A stretch of 64,000 bases of DNA. Source: Marmoricola sp. Leaf446 (lineage in GTDB: Bacteria > Actinomycetota > Actinomycetes > Propionibacteriales > Nocardioidaceae). The position numbers and the translations under genes are program-made. Below are positions 19,646-28,679 of the stretch, one piece after another (the first letter of the stretch is position 1; each line of letters opens with the position of its first letter). The DNA lies in assembly GCF_001424755.1 (NCBI RefSeq), contig NZ_LMRF01000006.1:595328-659327 (forward strand). Reading direction: 5' to 3'. A model generated the notes under the pieces. The model was not told the origin of the DNA, ran no database searches, and saw only the letters and a program-made list of their open reading frames with translations.

Positions 19646-20416
19646 CTACTCTCCGGTGAAGGTCGGCCGGCGCCTGGCGGCGAAGGCGGCCATGCCCTCG
19701 GTGGCGTCGGCGGTGCGGAGCAGGACCGACTGGCCGGAGCGCTCGCGGGCGAAGGCGCCCTCGAGGTCGCCGAGGGTGGTGGCGTTGACGGCCTTCTTGG
19801 TCGCGGCGTACGCCAGGGGCGGGCCGGCCGCCACCCGGGCGACCACGTCGGCCAGCGCCTGCTCGTAGTCGGCGTCGTCGACGACGTGGCTGACCAGCCC
19901 GGCCGCGTGGGCCTCGTCGGCGTCGATGCGCTCGGACAGCAGCGCCAGTCGCATCGTCCGCGCCCGGCCCACGGCCGCCGCGACCAGCGCGGTCGCGCCG
20001 CCGTCGGGCATCAGGCCGATCCGGGTGAAGGCCAGGGTGAGCGAGGCCGAGCGCGCCGCCACGACCAGGTCGCAGGCCAGCGCCAGCGGCATCCCGACGC
20101 CGGCGGCGACGCCGTTCAGCCCGCAGACGACGGGCACGGCGAGGTCGGTCACCGCCCGGACCAGCGCGTTGGCGCCGTCCACCGAGCCCCCGTCGTACTT
20201 CCCGGCCGGGTCGTCGCCCCCGAGGTCGGCCCCGGCACAGAAGGCCGCGCCGGTCCCGGTGATCACGACCACCCGGACGTCGGCGTCGGCGGTGGAGCCG
20301 CGCAGCGCCTCGGCGAGGTCGGCGACCATCTCGCCGGTGAGCGCGTTGAGGGAGTCGGGGCGGTCGAGGGTCAGCCACAGCGCGGCGCCCTCGCGTCGTA
20401 CGAGCAGGTCGGCCAT
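19646..20416 (-). CDS. Enoyl-CoA hydratase/isomerase family protein
   Basis: This 256-residue crotonase-fold protein is expected to act on CoA thioesters. The oxyanion-hole regions are AAFCAGADLGGDD and GLNGVAAGVGMPLALACDLVVA. The position usually holding the first catalytic Glu reads G-V-G-M, and FTRIGLMPDGGATALV has Pro-Asp-Gly-Gly. The chemistry (hydration, isomerisation or ring cleavage) is therefore uncertain. The PaaG-like pattern is closest by eye. ATG at 20416 starts the usual MADLLVRREG N-terminus. It stands alone. Confidence 0.87.
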   Translation of the reverse strand: MADLLVRREGAALWLTLDRPDSLNALTGEMVADLAEALRGSTADADVRVVVITGTGAAFCAGADLGGDDPAGKYDGGSVDGANALVRAVTDLAVPVVCGLNGVAAGVGMPLALACDLVVAARSASLTLAFTRIGLMPDGGATALVAAAVGRARTMRLALLSERIDADEAHAAGLVSHVVDDADYEQALADVVARVAAGPPLAYAATKKAVNATTLGDLEGAFARERSGQSVLLRTADATEGMAAFAARRRPTFTGE

Positions 20417-20487
20417 CGCCCCACTGTGCCCCCGGGCGCCCACCGAGGCGTGTGCGTGACGCGCGCCACGCCGGTAGTGTCCGGGTG

Positions 20488-21159
20488 ATGGTCACCACCC
20501 TGGTCGTCGCCGACGAGATCGCGTCGAACCTGCAGGACCACACCCTGCGGGACATCGCGCCGGGTCTCGTCCTGTCCGCGGGCGACCTGCCGTGGGACTA
20601 CCTGGAGTGGATCGCCTCCACCGTCAGCTGCCCGGTCGTCTTCGTGCCTGGCAACCACGACCCCGAGGTCAGCCGGGCGCGCGAGTCGCGCAACGGCACC
20701 TGGACCCTCGACGGCCGCTGGGCCGACTCCCCGCGTCCGGCCGGCGTGATCCACGCCGACCAGGAGGTCGTGGAGGTCGCCGGGCTCCGCGTCGCCGGGC
20801 TCGGCGGCTGCGTGAAGTACCGCCCCGGCCCGCACCAGTACACCCAGCGCCAGTTCAACGGTCGGGCGTCCCGGCTGGTGCGCAAGGCCCGGCGCCGCGG
20901 CCCGGTCGACGTGCTGCTCACCCATGCGCCGCCGTTCGGACTCGGCGACGAGGACGACGGCCCGCACGTCGGGATCGAGGCCCTGCACGGCGTGCTGGAG
21001 CGGCTGGAGCCGACCTGGCACCTGCACGGCCACATCCACCCGTTCGGGATGCCCAAGCCCGACCGCACCGTGGGGCGTACGACGGTCCGCAACGTCATCC
21101 CCTGGCGCGTAATCGACATCACCGCTCGCAGCGGCTCGATCGCGACGCGGTCGGCCTGA
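20488..21159 (+). CDS. Calcineurin-like metallophosphoesterase with reduced metal site
   Basis: This 223-residue protein shows SAGD, PGNHDPE, THAPPFG and the final GHIHPFG motifs of metallophosphoesterases. The usual first motif DxH is not seen near the N-terminus (VVADEIASN instead). One metal site may therefore be altered. TAGTGT lies seven bases before the ATG at 20488 (GTG at 20485 is an alternative). The next gene, 20 bp downstream on the same strand, encodes a ParB-like protein. The substrate is unknown. Confidence 0.82.
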   Translation: MVTTLVVADEIASNLQDHTLRDIAPGLVLSAGDLPWDYLEWIASTVSCPVVFVPGNHDPEVSRARESRNGTWTLDGRWADSPRPAGVIHADQEVVEVAGLRVAGLGGCVKYRPGPHQYTQRQFNGRASRLVRKARRRGPVDVLLTHAPPFGLGDEDDGPHVGIEALHGVLERLEPTWHLHGHIHPFGMPKPDRTVGRTTVRNVIPWRVIDITARSGSIATRSA

Positions 21160-21179
21160 GGACGGGGGATGATGGAGCC

Positions 21180-22067
21180 ATGGTGAGAGACACCGGCTCC
21201 CCCCGCGCCGATGCCGAGAACGACTTCCTGCGCGCCCGCAGGCACCAGACCCTGTCCCAGCTGGCCGGGTGGCTGCGCGCCGACACCGAGTCGGCCAAGG
21301 AGAGCCTGTCGTTCTCCGAGGTCGTCAAGGCGCTCGGTCGTCGCGGCGAGCACTCGCTCGGCATCCAGGTGATCCCGCTCGACCGGATCGTCGGGTCGGT
21401 CGACAAGGTCCGCGACTTCGACCGCCGCTTCCGGCCCACCACCGACAAGAGCCGGCAGCGCTGGGAGCAGATCGCCCGCAAGACCCGCGAGGGCCACTAC
21501 TTCCCGCCGATCGACGTCTACAAGCTCGGCAACCTCTACTTCGTGCGCGACGGCCACCACCGCGTCTCCGTCGCCCGCTCGCTCGGGACCCGCGAGATCG
21601 AGGCGATGGTCACCGAGATCGAGACCGTCATCGACACCGAGGGCATCGGCGGCCGCCGCGACCTCGACGGCAAGAACTGGGGCCTGCGGTTCCTCAAGCG
21701 GGTGCCGCTCACCGGTCACCGCCGCGCCGAGATCAACTGCACCCGCCCCGACGACTACCACCGGCTCGCCGAGATGGTCGAGGCCTGGGCCTGCCGGCTG
21801 ATGCACGCCGAGCGCGCCTACTTCGACGAGGAGACGATGGCGCGACGCTGGTTCGACGAGGAGTACACCCCCGTCGTGCAGATGATCGACGACGCCGGGG
21901 TCCGCGGGCCGCTGGAGACCGGTGCCGACGCCTACATCCGCGTCGCCGGGGAGCGCTACCGCCTGATCCGCGAGCACGCCTGGAACACCGAGGTCCTGCA
22001 GATGATCCGCGACCAGCAGCAGCGCGCCCGGCGGCGGTCCAGCCCCGGCGGGGCCGTCCGCGCCTGA
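21180..22067 (+). CDS. ParB/sulfiredoxin-fold nuclease-like protein, not part of a parAB locus
   Basis: This 295-residue protein has a ParB N-terminal-like domain at ~residues 55-150 (IQVIPLDRIVG, GHYFPPIDVYKLGNLYFVRDGHHRVS in parts). The DGHHR motif replaces the GERR/GhR motif of ParB CTPases. No ParB helix-turn-helix or ParA partner is visible. The C-terminal half is an uncharacterised helical region (EMVEAWACRLMHAERAYF, RRWFDEEYTPVVQMI). It is conserved in actinobacteria, but its function is unknown. It may be a nucleotide- or phosphate-dependent enzyme, given the neighbouring phosphoesterase (inference). Confidence 0.8.
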   Translation: MVRDTGSPRADAENDFLRARRHQTLSQLAGWLRADTESAKESLSFSEVVKALGRRGEHSLGIQVIPLDRIVGSVDKVRDFDRRFRPTTDKSRQRWEQIARKTREGHYFPPIDVYKLGNLYFVRDGHHRVSVARSLGTREIEAMVTEIETVIDTEGIGGRRDLDGKNWGLRFLKRVPLTGHRRAEINCTRPDDYHRLAEMVEAWACRLMHAERAYFDEETMARRWFDEEYTPVVQMIDDAGVRGPLETGADAYIRVAGERYRLIREHAWNTEVLQMIRDQQQRARRRSSPGGAVRA

Positions 22068-22085
22068 ACGACGTCCGACCCGGCG

Positions 22086-22111
22086 CCGGCCCGGGCTGAG
22101 CCCCGGGCCGG
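22086..22111. terminator. Bidirectional hairpin between convergent genes
   Basis: CCGGCCCGGG (22086-22095), a six-base loop and CCCGGGCCGG (22102-22111) form a perfect 10-bp G+C stem between the ends of the ParB-like gene and the sugar ABC operon. No T-run is present, as is usual for actinobacterial terminators. Confidence 0.65.
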
Positions 22112-22118
22112 ACCCGGA

Positions 22119-23309
22119 TCAGCTCGCAGCGCCCGCCCGCTCGTGCGACTCGTGGGTGAGGTTCTCACCGGTCTCGCCGTCGAAGACGTGCATCTTCGCG
22201 GTGTCGACCCACAGCCGCGCCTGCTGGCCCGACCGCACGTTGGCGGCCGCGTCGAGGCGGGCGTTGACCTGCGTGCCCTCGCCGTGCATGTCCTGCCCGG
22301 TGTCGGCGGCGAGGTCGTCGAGGTCGCGCGAGGTCGCGGTCGAGCCGCGGACGCTGAAGTAGGCGTAGACGTCGGAGCCCATCGACTCGACCAGGTCGAC
22401 CGGCACCTCGAAGGTCGAGCCCGGCTTGTCGCCGACCAGGGCGGCGTCCTCGAAGTGCTCGGGCCGGATGCCCACGATGACCTCGCGGCCCTTGCTGCGC
22501 TCGACGGCGCGACGGATCCGGTCGGGCATCTGCAGCTGGCCGAGCCCGGTGGCGAGCGCCTCACCCTCGATGGTCGCGGGCAGGAAGTTCATCGACGGGC
22601 TGCCGATGAAGCCGGCGACGAAGAGGTTGCGGGGCTGCTCGTAGAGCTCGGTAGGTGAGCCGACCTGCTGCACGATCCCGCCGCGCATCACCACGACGCG
22701 GTCGCCGAGCGTCATCGCCTCGGTCTGGTCGTGGGTGACGTAGAGGGTCGTGGTGCCGAGCGTCTTCTGGATCCGCGAGACCTGGGTGCGCATCTGCACC
22801 CGCAGCTTGGCGTCGAGGTTGGACAGCGGCTCGTCCATCAGGAACGCCTTGGGGCTGCGCACGATCGCGCGGCCCATCGCGACCCGCTGGCGCTGGCCGC
22901 CGGAGAGGTTGGCCGGCTTGCGGTCGAGGTGCTGGGTCAGCTCGAGCATCGTCGCAGCCTCGTCGACCTTGCTCTTGATGGTGGCCTTGTCGACGCCCGC
23001 GAGGGTCAGCGGGAACGCCATGTTCTCGCCCACCGTCATGTGCGGGTAGAGCGCGTAGGACTGGAACACCATCGCGATGTCGCGGTCCTTGGGCGCCTTG
23101 TCGTTGACCATCTTGCCGTCGATGCGCAGCTCGCCCTGGGTGATGTCCTCGAGCCCCGCGACCATGTTGAGGGTCGTGGACTTCCCGCAGCCCGAGGGGC
23201 CGACCAGGATGATGAACTCACCGTCGGCGATGGTCAGGTTGAAGTCGTCGACGGCCAGGGCCCCGTCGGGGTAGCGCTTGACGACGTGGTCCAGGACGAT
23301 TTCAGCCAC
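22119..23309 (-). CDS. sugC: Sugar ABC transporter ATPase (SugC/UgpC/MsmX type)
   Basis: This 396-residue ATPase has Walker A (VGPSGCGKST) within the first 45 residues, Q-loop VFQSYALYPHMTV, signature NLSGGQRQRVAMGRA, Walker B (AFLMDEPLSNLDAK) and H-loop (YVTHDQTEAMT). A C-terminal ~130-residue TOBE/OB regulatory domain follows. The GTG start at 23309 has an AGGAGC ribosome site. It is the last gene of the importer operon, 30 bp after the second permease. ATPases of this kind may serve several importers. Confidence 0.94.
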   Translation of the reverse strand: MAEIVLDHVVKRYPDGALAVDDFNLTIADGEFIILVGPSGCGKSTTLNMVAGLEDITQGELRIDGKMVNDKAPKDRDIAMVFQSYALYPHMTVGENMAFPLTLAGVDKATIKSKVDEAATMLELTQHLDRKPANLSGGQRQRVAMGRAIVRSPKAFLMDEPLSNLDAKLRVQMRTQVSRIQKTLGTTTLYVTHDQTEAMTLGDRVVVMRGGIVQQVGSPTELYEQPRNLFVAGFIGSPSMNFLPATIEGEALATGLGQLQMPDRIRRAVERSKGREVIVGIRPEHFEDAALVGDKPGSTFEVPVDLVESMGSDVYAYFSVRGSTATSRDLDDLAADTGQDMHGEGTQVNARLDAAANVRSGQQARLWVDTAKMHVFDGETGENLTHESHERAGAAS

Positions 23310-23339
23310 GGGGTGCTCCTTTGTTGGTGGTCGCGGGCC

Positions 23340-24179
23340 TCAGCCCTTGACCGCTCCGGACGTGAGGCCGGCGACGATCCGCCGCTGGAAGAACAGGACG
23401 AAGATGACGATCGGGATGGTGATGATCACCGCGGCGGCCGCCACCGCGGCAACCGGCTTCTCGAACGTCGTGGCGCCGGTGAAGTAGGACATCGCCGCCG
23501 GCACCGTGCGGGCGCTGTTGGTCGAGGTCAGCGAGATCGCGAACAGGAAGTCGTTCCAGCAGGCGATGAAGACCAGGATCGCGGTGGTGAAGACCCCGGG
23601 CATGGCCAGCGGTGCGATCACCTTGCGGAAGGCCTGGTACGGCGTGGCGCCGTCCATCTTCGCGGCCTTCTCCAGCTCCCACGGGATCTCCCGGAAGAAC
23701 GCCGAGAGGGTGTAGATCGCCAGCGGGAGCGCGAAGGTGATGTAGGGCAGGATCAGACCGAGCCAGGTGTCGAAGATGCCGATCGCGGTCTCGATCTTGA
23801 ACAGCGGCGTCACCAGCGCGATCTGCGGGAACATCGAGATCAGCAGCGACATCGCCACGATGGTCCGCTTGCCGGGGAACTCCAGCCGGGCGATGGCGTA
23901 CGCCGCCATGGTGCCCAGCAGCAGCGCCACGAAGGTCGCGATCACGCAGATGCCGATGGAGTTGATCAGCGCCCGCACGAAGTCCTCGTTGGCGAAGATC
24001 TCGCTGTAGGCCTCCCCCGTGGGCTTGCGGACCAGGAAGTTGCCGTCGTTGAGGGTGTCGTCGCCCTTGAGCGAGAGCGACACGATCCAGATGACGGGGA
24101 TGAAGGCGTAGAGCAGCACGACGAGGTCGACGGCGGCCCAGCCGGCCTTCTTGGCCGGGGTGGCGGTGGCGGCGCTCAT
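23340..24179 (-). CDS. sugB: Sugar ABC transporter permease, MalG/SugB type
   Basis: This 279-residue inner-membrane permease has six helices and the EAA coupling loop [25 protein letters not shown] (in two parts) that docks on the ATPase. The ATG at 24179 overlaps the stop of the first permease (ATGA). Paired with the MalF-type protein it forms the channel of a carbohydrate importer. Confidence 0.93.
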   Translation of the reverse strand: MSAATATPAKKAGWAAVDLVVLLYAFIPVIWIVSLSLKGDDTLNDGNFLVRKPTGEAYSEIFANEDFVRALINSIGICVIATFVALLLGTMAAYAIARLEFPGKRTIVAMSLLISMFPQIALVTPLFKIETAIGIFDTWLGLILPYITFALPLAIYTLSAFFREIPWELEKAAKMDGATPYQAFRKVIAPLAMPGVFTTAILVFIACWNDFLFAISLTSTNSARTVPAAMSYFTGATTFEKPVAAVAAAAVIITIPIVIFVLFFQRRIVAGLTSGAVKG

Positions 24180-25105
24180 CGGTGCTCCCCCTGTCCGGGT
24201 GCGGCTGCTCCGAAGAGCTTGACGAAGACCATCGCGATGACGGCGATGGTGAGGAAGATCAGCACCGCCATCGTCGAACCGATGCCGAGGTTGAGGCCGC
24301 GGATCAGGTTGTTGTAGGCGACCATCGAGACCGACGAGGTGTCGTTGGACCCCCCTGTCAGCACGAAGATGTTGTCGAAGACGCGGAACGCGTCGAGGGT
24401 GCGGAACAGCAGCGCCACCAGGATCGAGGGCTTGATCAGCGGCACCGTCACCTTCCAGAACCGCTGCCACGCGGTCGCGCCGTCCATGGAGGCGGCCTTG
24501 AGGAGGTCCTCGGGCACCAGCGCCAGGCCCGCCATCAGCAGCAGCGCCATGAAGGGCACCGTCTTCCAGACCTCGGCCAGGATGATGATCCAGATCGAGG
24601 ACCAGCGGTCGGTCAGCGGCGCGGCGTCACCGGCCAGCCAGCCGATGTCCTGGGTCCAGGCGAACCGCCAGGAGAACGCCGCGACGACCGTGACGATGGC
24701 GTAGGGCACCAGGGCCGACGTACGGACCAGGCCGCGGCCGACCAGGGTCCGGTGCATCACGACGGCGAGCATCATGCCGAAGACCAGCTCGAGGAACGCG
24801 CTGATGACGGTGATGAACATCGTCAGGCCGAAGGCCGTCCACCAGATCGGGCTCGTCAGCACCGTGACGTAGTTGGAGAACCCGACGAACTCGTTCTGCC
24901 CGGGCAGTCGCAGGTCGGCACGGAAGAACGAGAGGTAGACCGCGTAGAGGATCGGGTACGCCGTGACGGCGAGCATGAACACGACGGCCGGCGCGCACAG
25001 CAGCATCCCCAGCTTGCGCTCGGCCCGCTTGCCCTCGCTGGCCCGCTTCTTGGCGATCTCCACCGCCTCGTCGGCGCCGGTCGGCTGCTGCAGGGTCGTG
25101 CTCAC
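24176..25105 (-). CDS. sugA: Sugar ABC transporter permease, MalF/SugA type
   Basis: This 309-residue permease has a ~30-residue charged cytosolic N-terminus ([15 protein letters not shown]), six membrane helices, and the EAA loop [19 protein letters not shown]. The GTG at 25105 overlaps the stop of the binding-protein gene (GTGA), and its own stop overlaps the second permease. Translational coupling throughout supports one importer complex. Confidence 0.93.
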   Translation of the reverse strand: MSTTLQQPTGADEAVEIAKKRASEGKRAERKLGMLLCAPAVVFMLAVTAYPILYAVYLSFFRADLRLPGQNEFVGFSNYVTVLTSPIWWTAFGLTMFITVISAFLELVFGMMLAVVMHRTLVGRGLVRTSALVPYAIVTVVAAFSWRFAWTQDIGWLAGDAAPLTDRWSSIWIIILAEVWKTVPFMALLLMAGLALVPEDLLKAASMDGATAWQRFWKVTVPLIKPSILVALLFRTLDAFRVFDNIFVLTGGSNDTSSVSMVAYNNLIRGLNLGIGSTMAVLIFLTIAVIAMVFVKLFGAAAPGQGEHR

Positions 25106-26370
25106 GGCAGGATCCCCTTCCCGTCGATGGCGTCCTGGATCGCCGACCTCAGCTGCTCGGCCGTCTCCTCGGGCTGGATCTGGCTGGGCGGCGAGAGGGT
25201 GCTCGAGACGATGGTCGAGATGTTCTGGTAGAGCGGCGTGATCGGCCGCGGGACGGCCGTCTCGAGCTCGTTGAGCATCTCCGGGCCCATCGGGTAGGCC
25301 TCCTTGAACTCCGCCTCCTCGTAGACGCTGGGCGCGACCGGCGGGTCGCCGGACTCCAGCGAGGTCTCGAGCTGGTGCTCGGGGGTGCGCAGGCACATCG
25401 CGGCGTCGAAGGTCTCCTCCGGGTGCCGGGAGTACGTGCTCACGGCGTAGTTCATGCCGCCGAGCGTGGCCCGGGGCTTCTCGCCCTCGGCGAACTCGGG
25501 GAGCTCGGAGTAGCCGAGGTCGTTCGCGACGTCCTCGTTGGCGGCCTTCATCGCCGAGAGCACGTAGGGCCAGTTCATGATGAACGCGGCCTGCTCGTTC
25601 TGCATCTGGGCGAAGATCTCGGGCTCCTGGCTGTTGGACAGCGAGGCGCTCGCGACGCCGCTGTCGGCCAGGCCCTTGAGGATCTCCAGCGCCCGGACCG
25701 TCTTCTCGTCGACGGTCACCTCGGTGCTGTCCTCGTTGACCAGGGTGCCGCCGAGCGAGGACAGGATGGTGTTGAAGGCCACGACGTAGCCCTCGTACTG
25801 AGCGGCGGTGATGCCGACGACGTAGGGCTTGTCCTCGTCCTTGAGCGCCTTGGCCTGCTCGATCACGCCGTCCCAGGTGGTGGGCGGGTCGGGCACCAGC
25901 GACTTGCGAAACCACAGCAGCTGCACGTTGGTGTGCTTGGGGACGCCGTAGAGCTTGTCCTCCCACATCGCGGTGTCGATGGTGGGCTGCAGGGTGTCCT
26001 TCGTGGCGACGTCGGCCTGCTCCGGGGTCAGCTCACGGATCCAGCCGGCCTCGGCGAACTCCGCCGTCCAGGTGACGTCCATGCCGAGCAGGTCGAGGCT
26101 GTCGTCACCGGCGGCGAGGCGCCGCACGAGCTGCTCGCGCTGGCCGTCGGCGTCGCTGGGCAGCAGGTTGCCGACGATGCGGTACTTGCCGTCGGCCTGC
26201 TCGTTGCAGTCCGCGATGATCTTGTCGAACCCGGCGGCGGAGGCCCCGCCGTACAGGTTGACGACGGGTACGCCGCCGTCGTCACCCCCGCAGGCGGACA
26301 GCAGTCCGCACGCGAGGACCCCCGTGCCGGCCGCTCCCAGCAGGCGTCGTAACCGTGGACGTGGTGGCAT
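25102..26370 (-). CDS. Sugar-binding lipoprotein, LpqY-like (trehalose/alpha-glucoside importer)
   Basis: This 422-residue extracytoplasmic solute-binding lipoprotein has an Arg-rich N-terminus, a hydrophobic segment and the lipobox LLSAC. Segments LLGMDVTWTAEFAEAGW, KLYGVPKHTNVQLLWFR and PPTTWDGVIEQAKAL resemble mycobacterial LpqY, the trehalose receptor of SugABC (from memory, not aligned). A GAGGAGCAGCCG ribosome site precedes the ATG. It is the first gene of the importer. The promoter region carries a CRP-like site. A GH13 glucosidase lies directly upstream. Trehalose or an alpha-glucoside is the likely ligand (inference). Confidence 0.88.
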   Translation of the reverse strand: MPPRPRLRRLLGAAGTGVLACGLLSACGGDDGGVPVVNLYGGASAAGFDKIIADCNEQADGKYRIVGNLLPSDADGQREQLVRRLAAGDDSLDLLGMDVTWTAEFAEAGWIRELTPEQADVATKDTLQPTIDTAMWEDKLYGVPKHTNVQLLWFRKSLVPDPPTTWDGVIEQAKALKDEDKPYVVGITAAQYEGYVVAFNTILSSLGGTLVNEDSTEVTVDEKTVRALEILKGLADSGVASASLSNSQEPEIFAQMQNEQAAFIMNWPYVLSAMKAANEDVANDLGYSELPEFAEGEKPRATLGGMNYAVSTYSRHPEETFDAAMCLRTPEHQLETSLESGDPPVAPSVYEEAEFKEAYPMGPEMLNELETAVPRPITPLYQNISTIVSSTLSPPSQIQPEETAEQLRSAIQDAIDGKGILP

Positions 26371-26419
26371 CGGCTGCTCCTCGATCCTCCCCCGCCCGGA
26401 CGAGTGGGTCGCGCTGCGG

Positions 26420-26435
26420 CGTGACCTGGATCACA
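26420..26435 (-). promoter_or_regulatory. CRP-type binding site upstream of the sugar importer
   Basis: Minus-strand TGTGATCCAGGTCACG matches the TGTGA-N6-TCACA consensus of cAMP receptor proteins at nine of ten positions. It ends 50 bp before the start codon of the binding-protein gene, in the 81-bp gap after the glucosidase gene, a fitting place for promoter control. Confidence 0.6.
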
Positions 26436-26451
26436 ACGGGGACTCAGCAAC

Positions 26452-28146
26452 CTAGTGCGGCGACCGGCCCTCCACAAGCATCCAGACGGTGCTGTCGCCC
26501 GGGAGTGACGAAGCCGTGACCTCGTCGGAGGGGGCGGAGGACACCAGCACCTCGCCGGCCGGGAGCCCCACCGGCTCGCCGCCGACGTTGGTCACCACGC
26601 GCACCGTCGGAGCGCCGGGAGCCGTGAGGTCGAAGGCCAGGACGTGGTCGGGGTCGCCCGCGTCCTCGAGCCACGACAGCTCACGCACGCCGAGCCCGTG
26701 CTCGCGGCGCAGCCGCAGCAGGGTGCGGTAGAGCTCGAGGGTCGAGCCGTCGACCCCGGTCTGGCGGTCCACGGCCAGCTCGCCGTACGCCGCGGGCTGC
26801 GGGAGCCAGGAGGCCTCCCCCGGCCCGAAGCCGTACGACGGGGCGTCGCCCTGCCACGGCATCGGGACCCGGCAGCCGTCGCGGCCCCACTGGGTCTGCC
26901 CGGAGCGGAACCAGGTCGGGTCCTGGCGCACCTCGTCGGGCAGCTCGGTGGCCTCGGGCAGGCCGAGCTCCTCGCCCTGGTAGAGGTACGCCGACCCCGG
27001 CAGCGCCAGCATCATGGCGGTCGCCGCCCGGGCGCGACGCAGGCCGAGCCCGGCGTCGGGCTGCGGGTCGCCGGGACCGATGCCGCCCATCCGCGACGGG
27101 CCCGGGGTCGGCTCGAAGCCGAGCCGCGAGGCGTGCCGGACGACGTCGTGGTTGGACAGCACCCAGGTCTGCACGGCGCCGTGGGGCGCGACCGCGGCCA
27201 GCGAGTCGGTGATCGAGGCCCGCAGCTCGGGCGCGAGCCACGGCGTGACCAGGAACGGGAAGTTGAAGCCCTGGTGGAGCTCGTCGGGACGGACGTAGGC
27301 GGCCAGCGCCTCGGCCGGGGTCACCCACGCCTCGGCGCACAGGATCCGATCGGCGTCCTCACCCTCCACTGCGTAGGAGTCGGTGACCTGGCGCCAGCGG
27401 CGGTAGATGTCGTGCACGCCGGGCTGGTCCCACATCGGGTGGTCCGACGTACGGCCCACCATCTCGTGGCTGAGCACGGCGTCGTCGGGGAGTCCCTCGG
27501 CCTTGACCATGCCGTGGGCGACGTCGATGCGGAAGCCGTCCACGCCGCGGTCGAGCCAGAAGCGCAGGTTGCGCTCCATCTCCTCGCCCACCTCGGGGTT
27601 GGTCCAGTCGAAGTCGGGCTGGGTGACGTCGAAGAGGTGGAGGTACCACTGGCCCGGCGACCCGTCGGCCTCGGTGACGCGGGTCCACGCGGGGCCGCCG
27701 AAGTTGCTGATCCAGTTGTTGGGCGGTTCGGAGCCGTCGGGCCCCGTGCCGTCGCGGAAGAGGTAGCGCGCGCGCTCGCGGCTGCCGGGAGCCGCGGCCA
27801 GCGCCTGCTGGAACCACACGTGGTCGCTGGAGGAGTGGTTGGGCACGATGTCGACGATGATCCGCAGGCCCAGCTCGTGGGCGCGGGCGATCATCGCGTC
27901 GGCGTCGGCCAGGGTGCCGAAGCGCGGGTCGACGTCGCGGTAGTCGGCGACGTCGTAGCCCGCGTCGTGCTGCGGCGAGGTGTAGAAGGGCGAGAGCCAG
28001 ATCGCGTCGACGCCGAGGTCGCGCAGGTGCGGCAGCCGCGAGGTGATGCCCGGCAGGTCACCCATGCCGTCGCCGTCGGCGTCGGCCCAGGAGCGCGGGT
28101 AGACCTGGTAGATGACGGCGTGCCGCCACCACTGCTGGGAGCTCAT
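26452..28146 (-). CDS. GH13 alpha-glucosidase (oligo-1,6-glucosidase/trehalose-related)
   Basis: This 564-residue cytosolic glycoside hydrolase has a (beta/alpha)8 barrel starting WWRHAVIYQVYPRSW. Region I is DIVPNH, region II DGFRIDVAHG holds the Asp nucleophile, region III CAEAW the acid/base Glu, and region IV SNHDVVRH the third Asp. No signal peptide is present. Start ATG at 28146 is chosen because it overlaps the DUF1697 stop (ATGA). It would cleave alpha-glucosides brought in by the importer encoded just downstream. Exact linkage specificity is not readable. Confidence 0.93.
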   Translation of the reverse strand: MSSQQWWRHAVIYQVYPRSWADADGDGMGDLPGITSRLPHLRDLGVDAIWLSPFYTSPQHDAGYDVADYRDVDPRFGTLADADAMIARAHELGLRIIVDIVPNHSSSDHVWFQQALAAAPGSRERARYLFRDGTGPDGSEPPNNWISNFGGPAWTRVTEADGSPGQWYLHLFDVTQPDFDWTNPEVGEEMERNLRFWLDRGVDGFRIDVAHGMVKAEGLPDDAVLSHEMVGRTSDHPMWDQPGVHDIYRRWRQVTDSYAVEGEDADRILCAEAWVTPAEALAAYVRPDELHQGFNFPFLVTPWLAPELRASITDSLAAVAPHGAVQTWVLSNHDVVRHASRLGFEPTPGPSRMGGIGPGDPQPDAGLGLRRARAATAMMLALPGSAYLYQGEELGLPEATELPDEVRQDPTWFRSGQTQWGRDGCRVPMPWQGDAPSYGFGPGEASWLPQPAAYGELAVDRQTGVDGSTLELYRTLLRLRREHGLGVRELSWLEDAGDPDHVLAFDLTAPGAPTVRVVTNVGGEPVGLPAGEVLVSSAPSDEVTASSLPGDSTVWMLVEGRSPH

Positions 28147-28679
28147 CGGGACCACTTCTCGGAGAGGGTGCGGAGGACGGTGAGGTTGCGGTTGGTCGAG
28201 ACCCCGAACGCCCGGTTCACGGCGGCCCGCGGCGGCTTCGCCTCACCGAACGCGACATCGTAGAGGAGGTGGACGGCCCGTTCCCGCACCAGGGCCCGGG
28301 CCCCGGGGACGCCCCCCTCGATGAGCGCCGCGGCGGCTGCGTCGGGCTGCGAGGCCAGCAGCTCGACGTACTGCCGCCAGGCGGGGTCGCCGTGCTCGGC
28401 CCGCACCACGTCGGCGTCCGCGACCACCTGCGCCAGCTCGGCCGGGCTCAGCAGCACGACCGGGACCTCGAACCCGCGGTCGGCCAGCATCGCCGCCTCG
28501 AGCGCCGCCGCGACGCGCTCCCGGCTGCGCAGCCGGGTGCGGACCCGCACGTTGCCGGTCTGGATGTGGGTCTCGACCTCCTCGAACCCGGCCGCGGTGA
28601 GGGCGGCGCGCAGCTCGGCCATGGGGTACTGCCGCTTGCCGACGTTGACCGCCCGGAGGAACGCGATCCAGGTGCTCAC
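28143..28679 (-). CDS. DUF1697 family protein
   Basis: This 178-residue protein has the family N-terminus WIAFLRAVNVGKRQYPMAELRA (in parts), HIQTGNVRV and the C-terminal RNLTVLRTLSE motif. Function is unknown across the family. It overlaps hmgA upstream (GTGA) and the glucosidase downstream (ATGA), so three unrelated-looking genes share one transcript. Confidence 0.88.
   Translation of the reverse strand: MSTWIAFLRAVNVGKRQYPMAELRAALTAAGFEEVETHIQTGNVRVRTRLRSRERVAAALEAAMLADRGFEVPVVLLSPAELAQVVADADVVRAEHGDPAWRQYVELLASQPDAAAAALIEGGVPGARALVRERAVHLLYDVAFGEAKPPRAAVNRAFGVSTNRNLTVLRTLSEKWSR

Noticed and set aside
21180-22067. Chromosome-partitioning parB locus or replication origin
   Set aside because: No ParA, no parS-like sites (TGTTTCACGTGAAACA type), no dnaA boxes, and the ParB DNA-binding helix-turn-helix is absent.
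22731-24317. A 528-codon plus-strand frame opposite the sugar transporter genes
   Set aside because: The translation is low-complexity Arg/Asp/His/Gly with no motif, while the minus strand encodes a complete ATPase and permeases.
26644-28263. A 539-codon plus-strand frame opposite the alpha-glucosidase
   Set aside because: It is antisense to clear GH13 motifs and has no recognisable fold.
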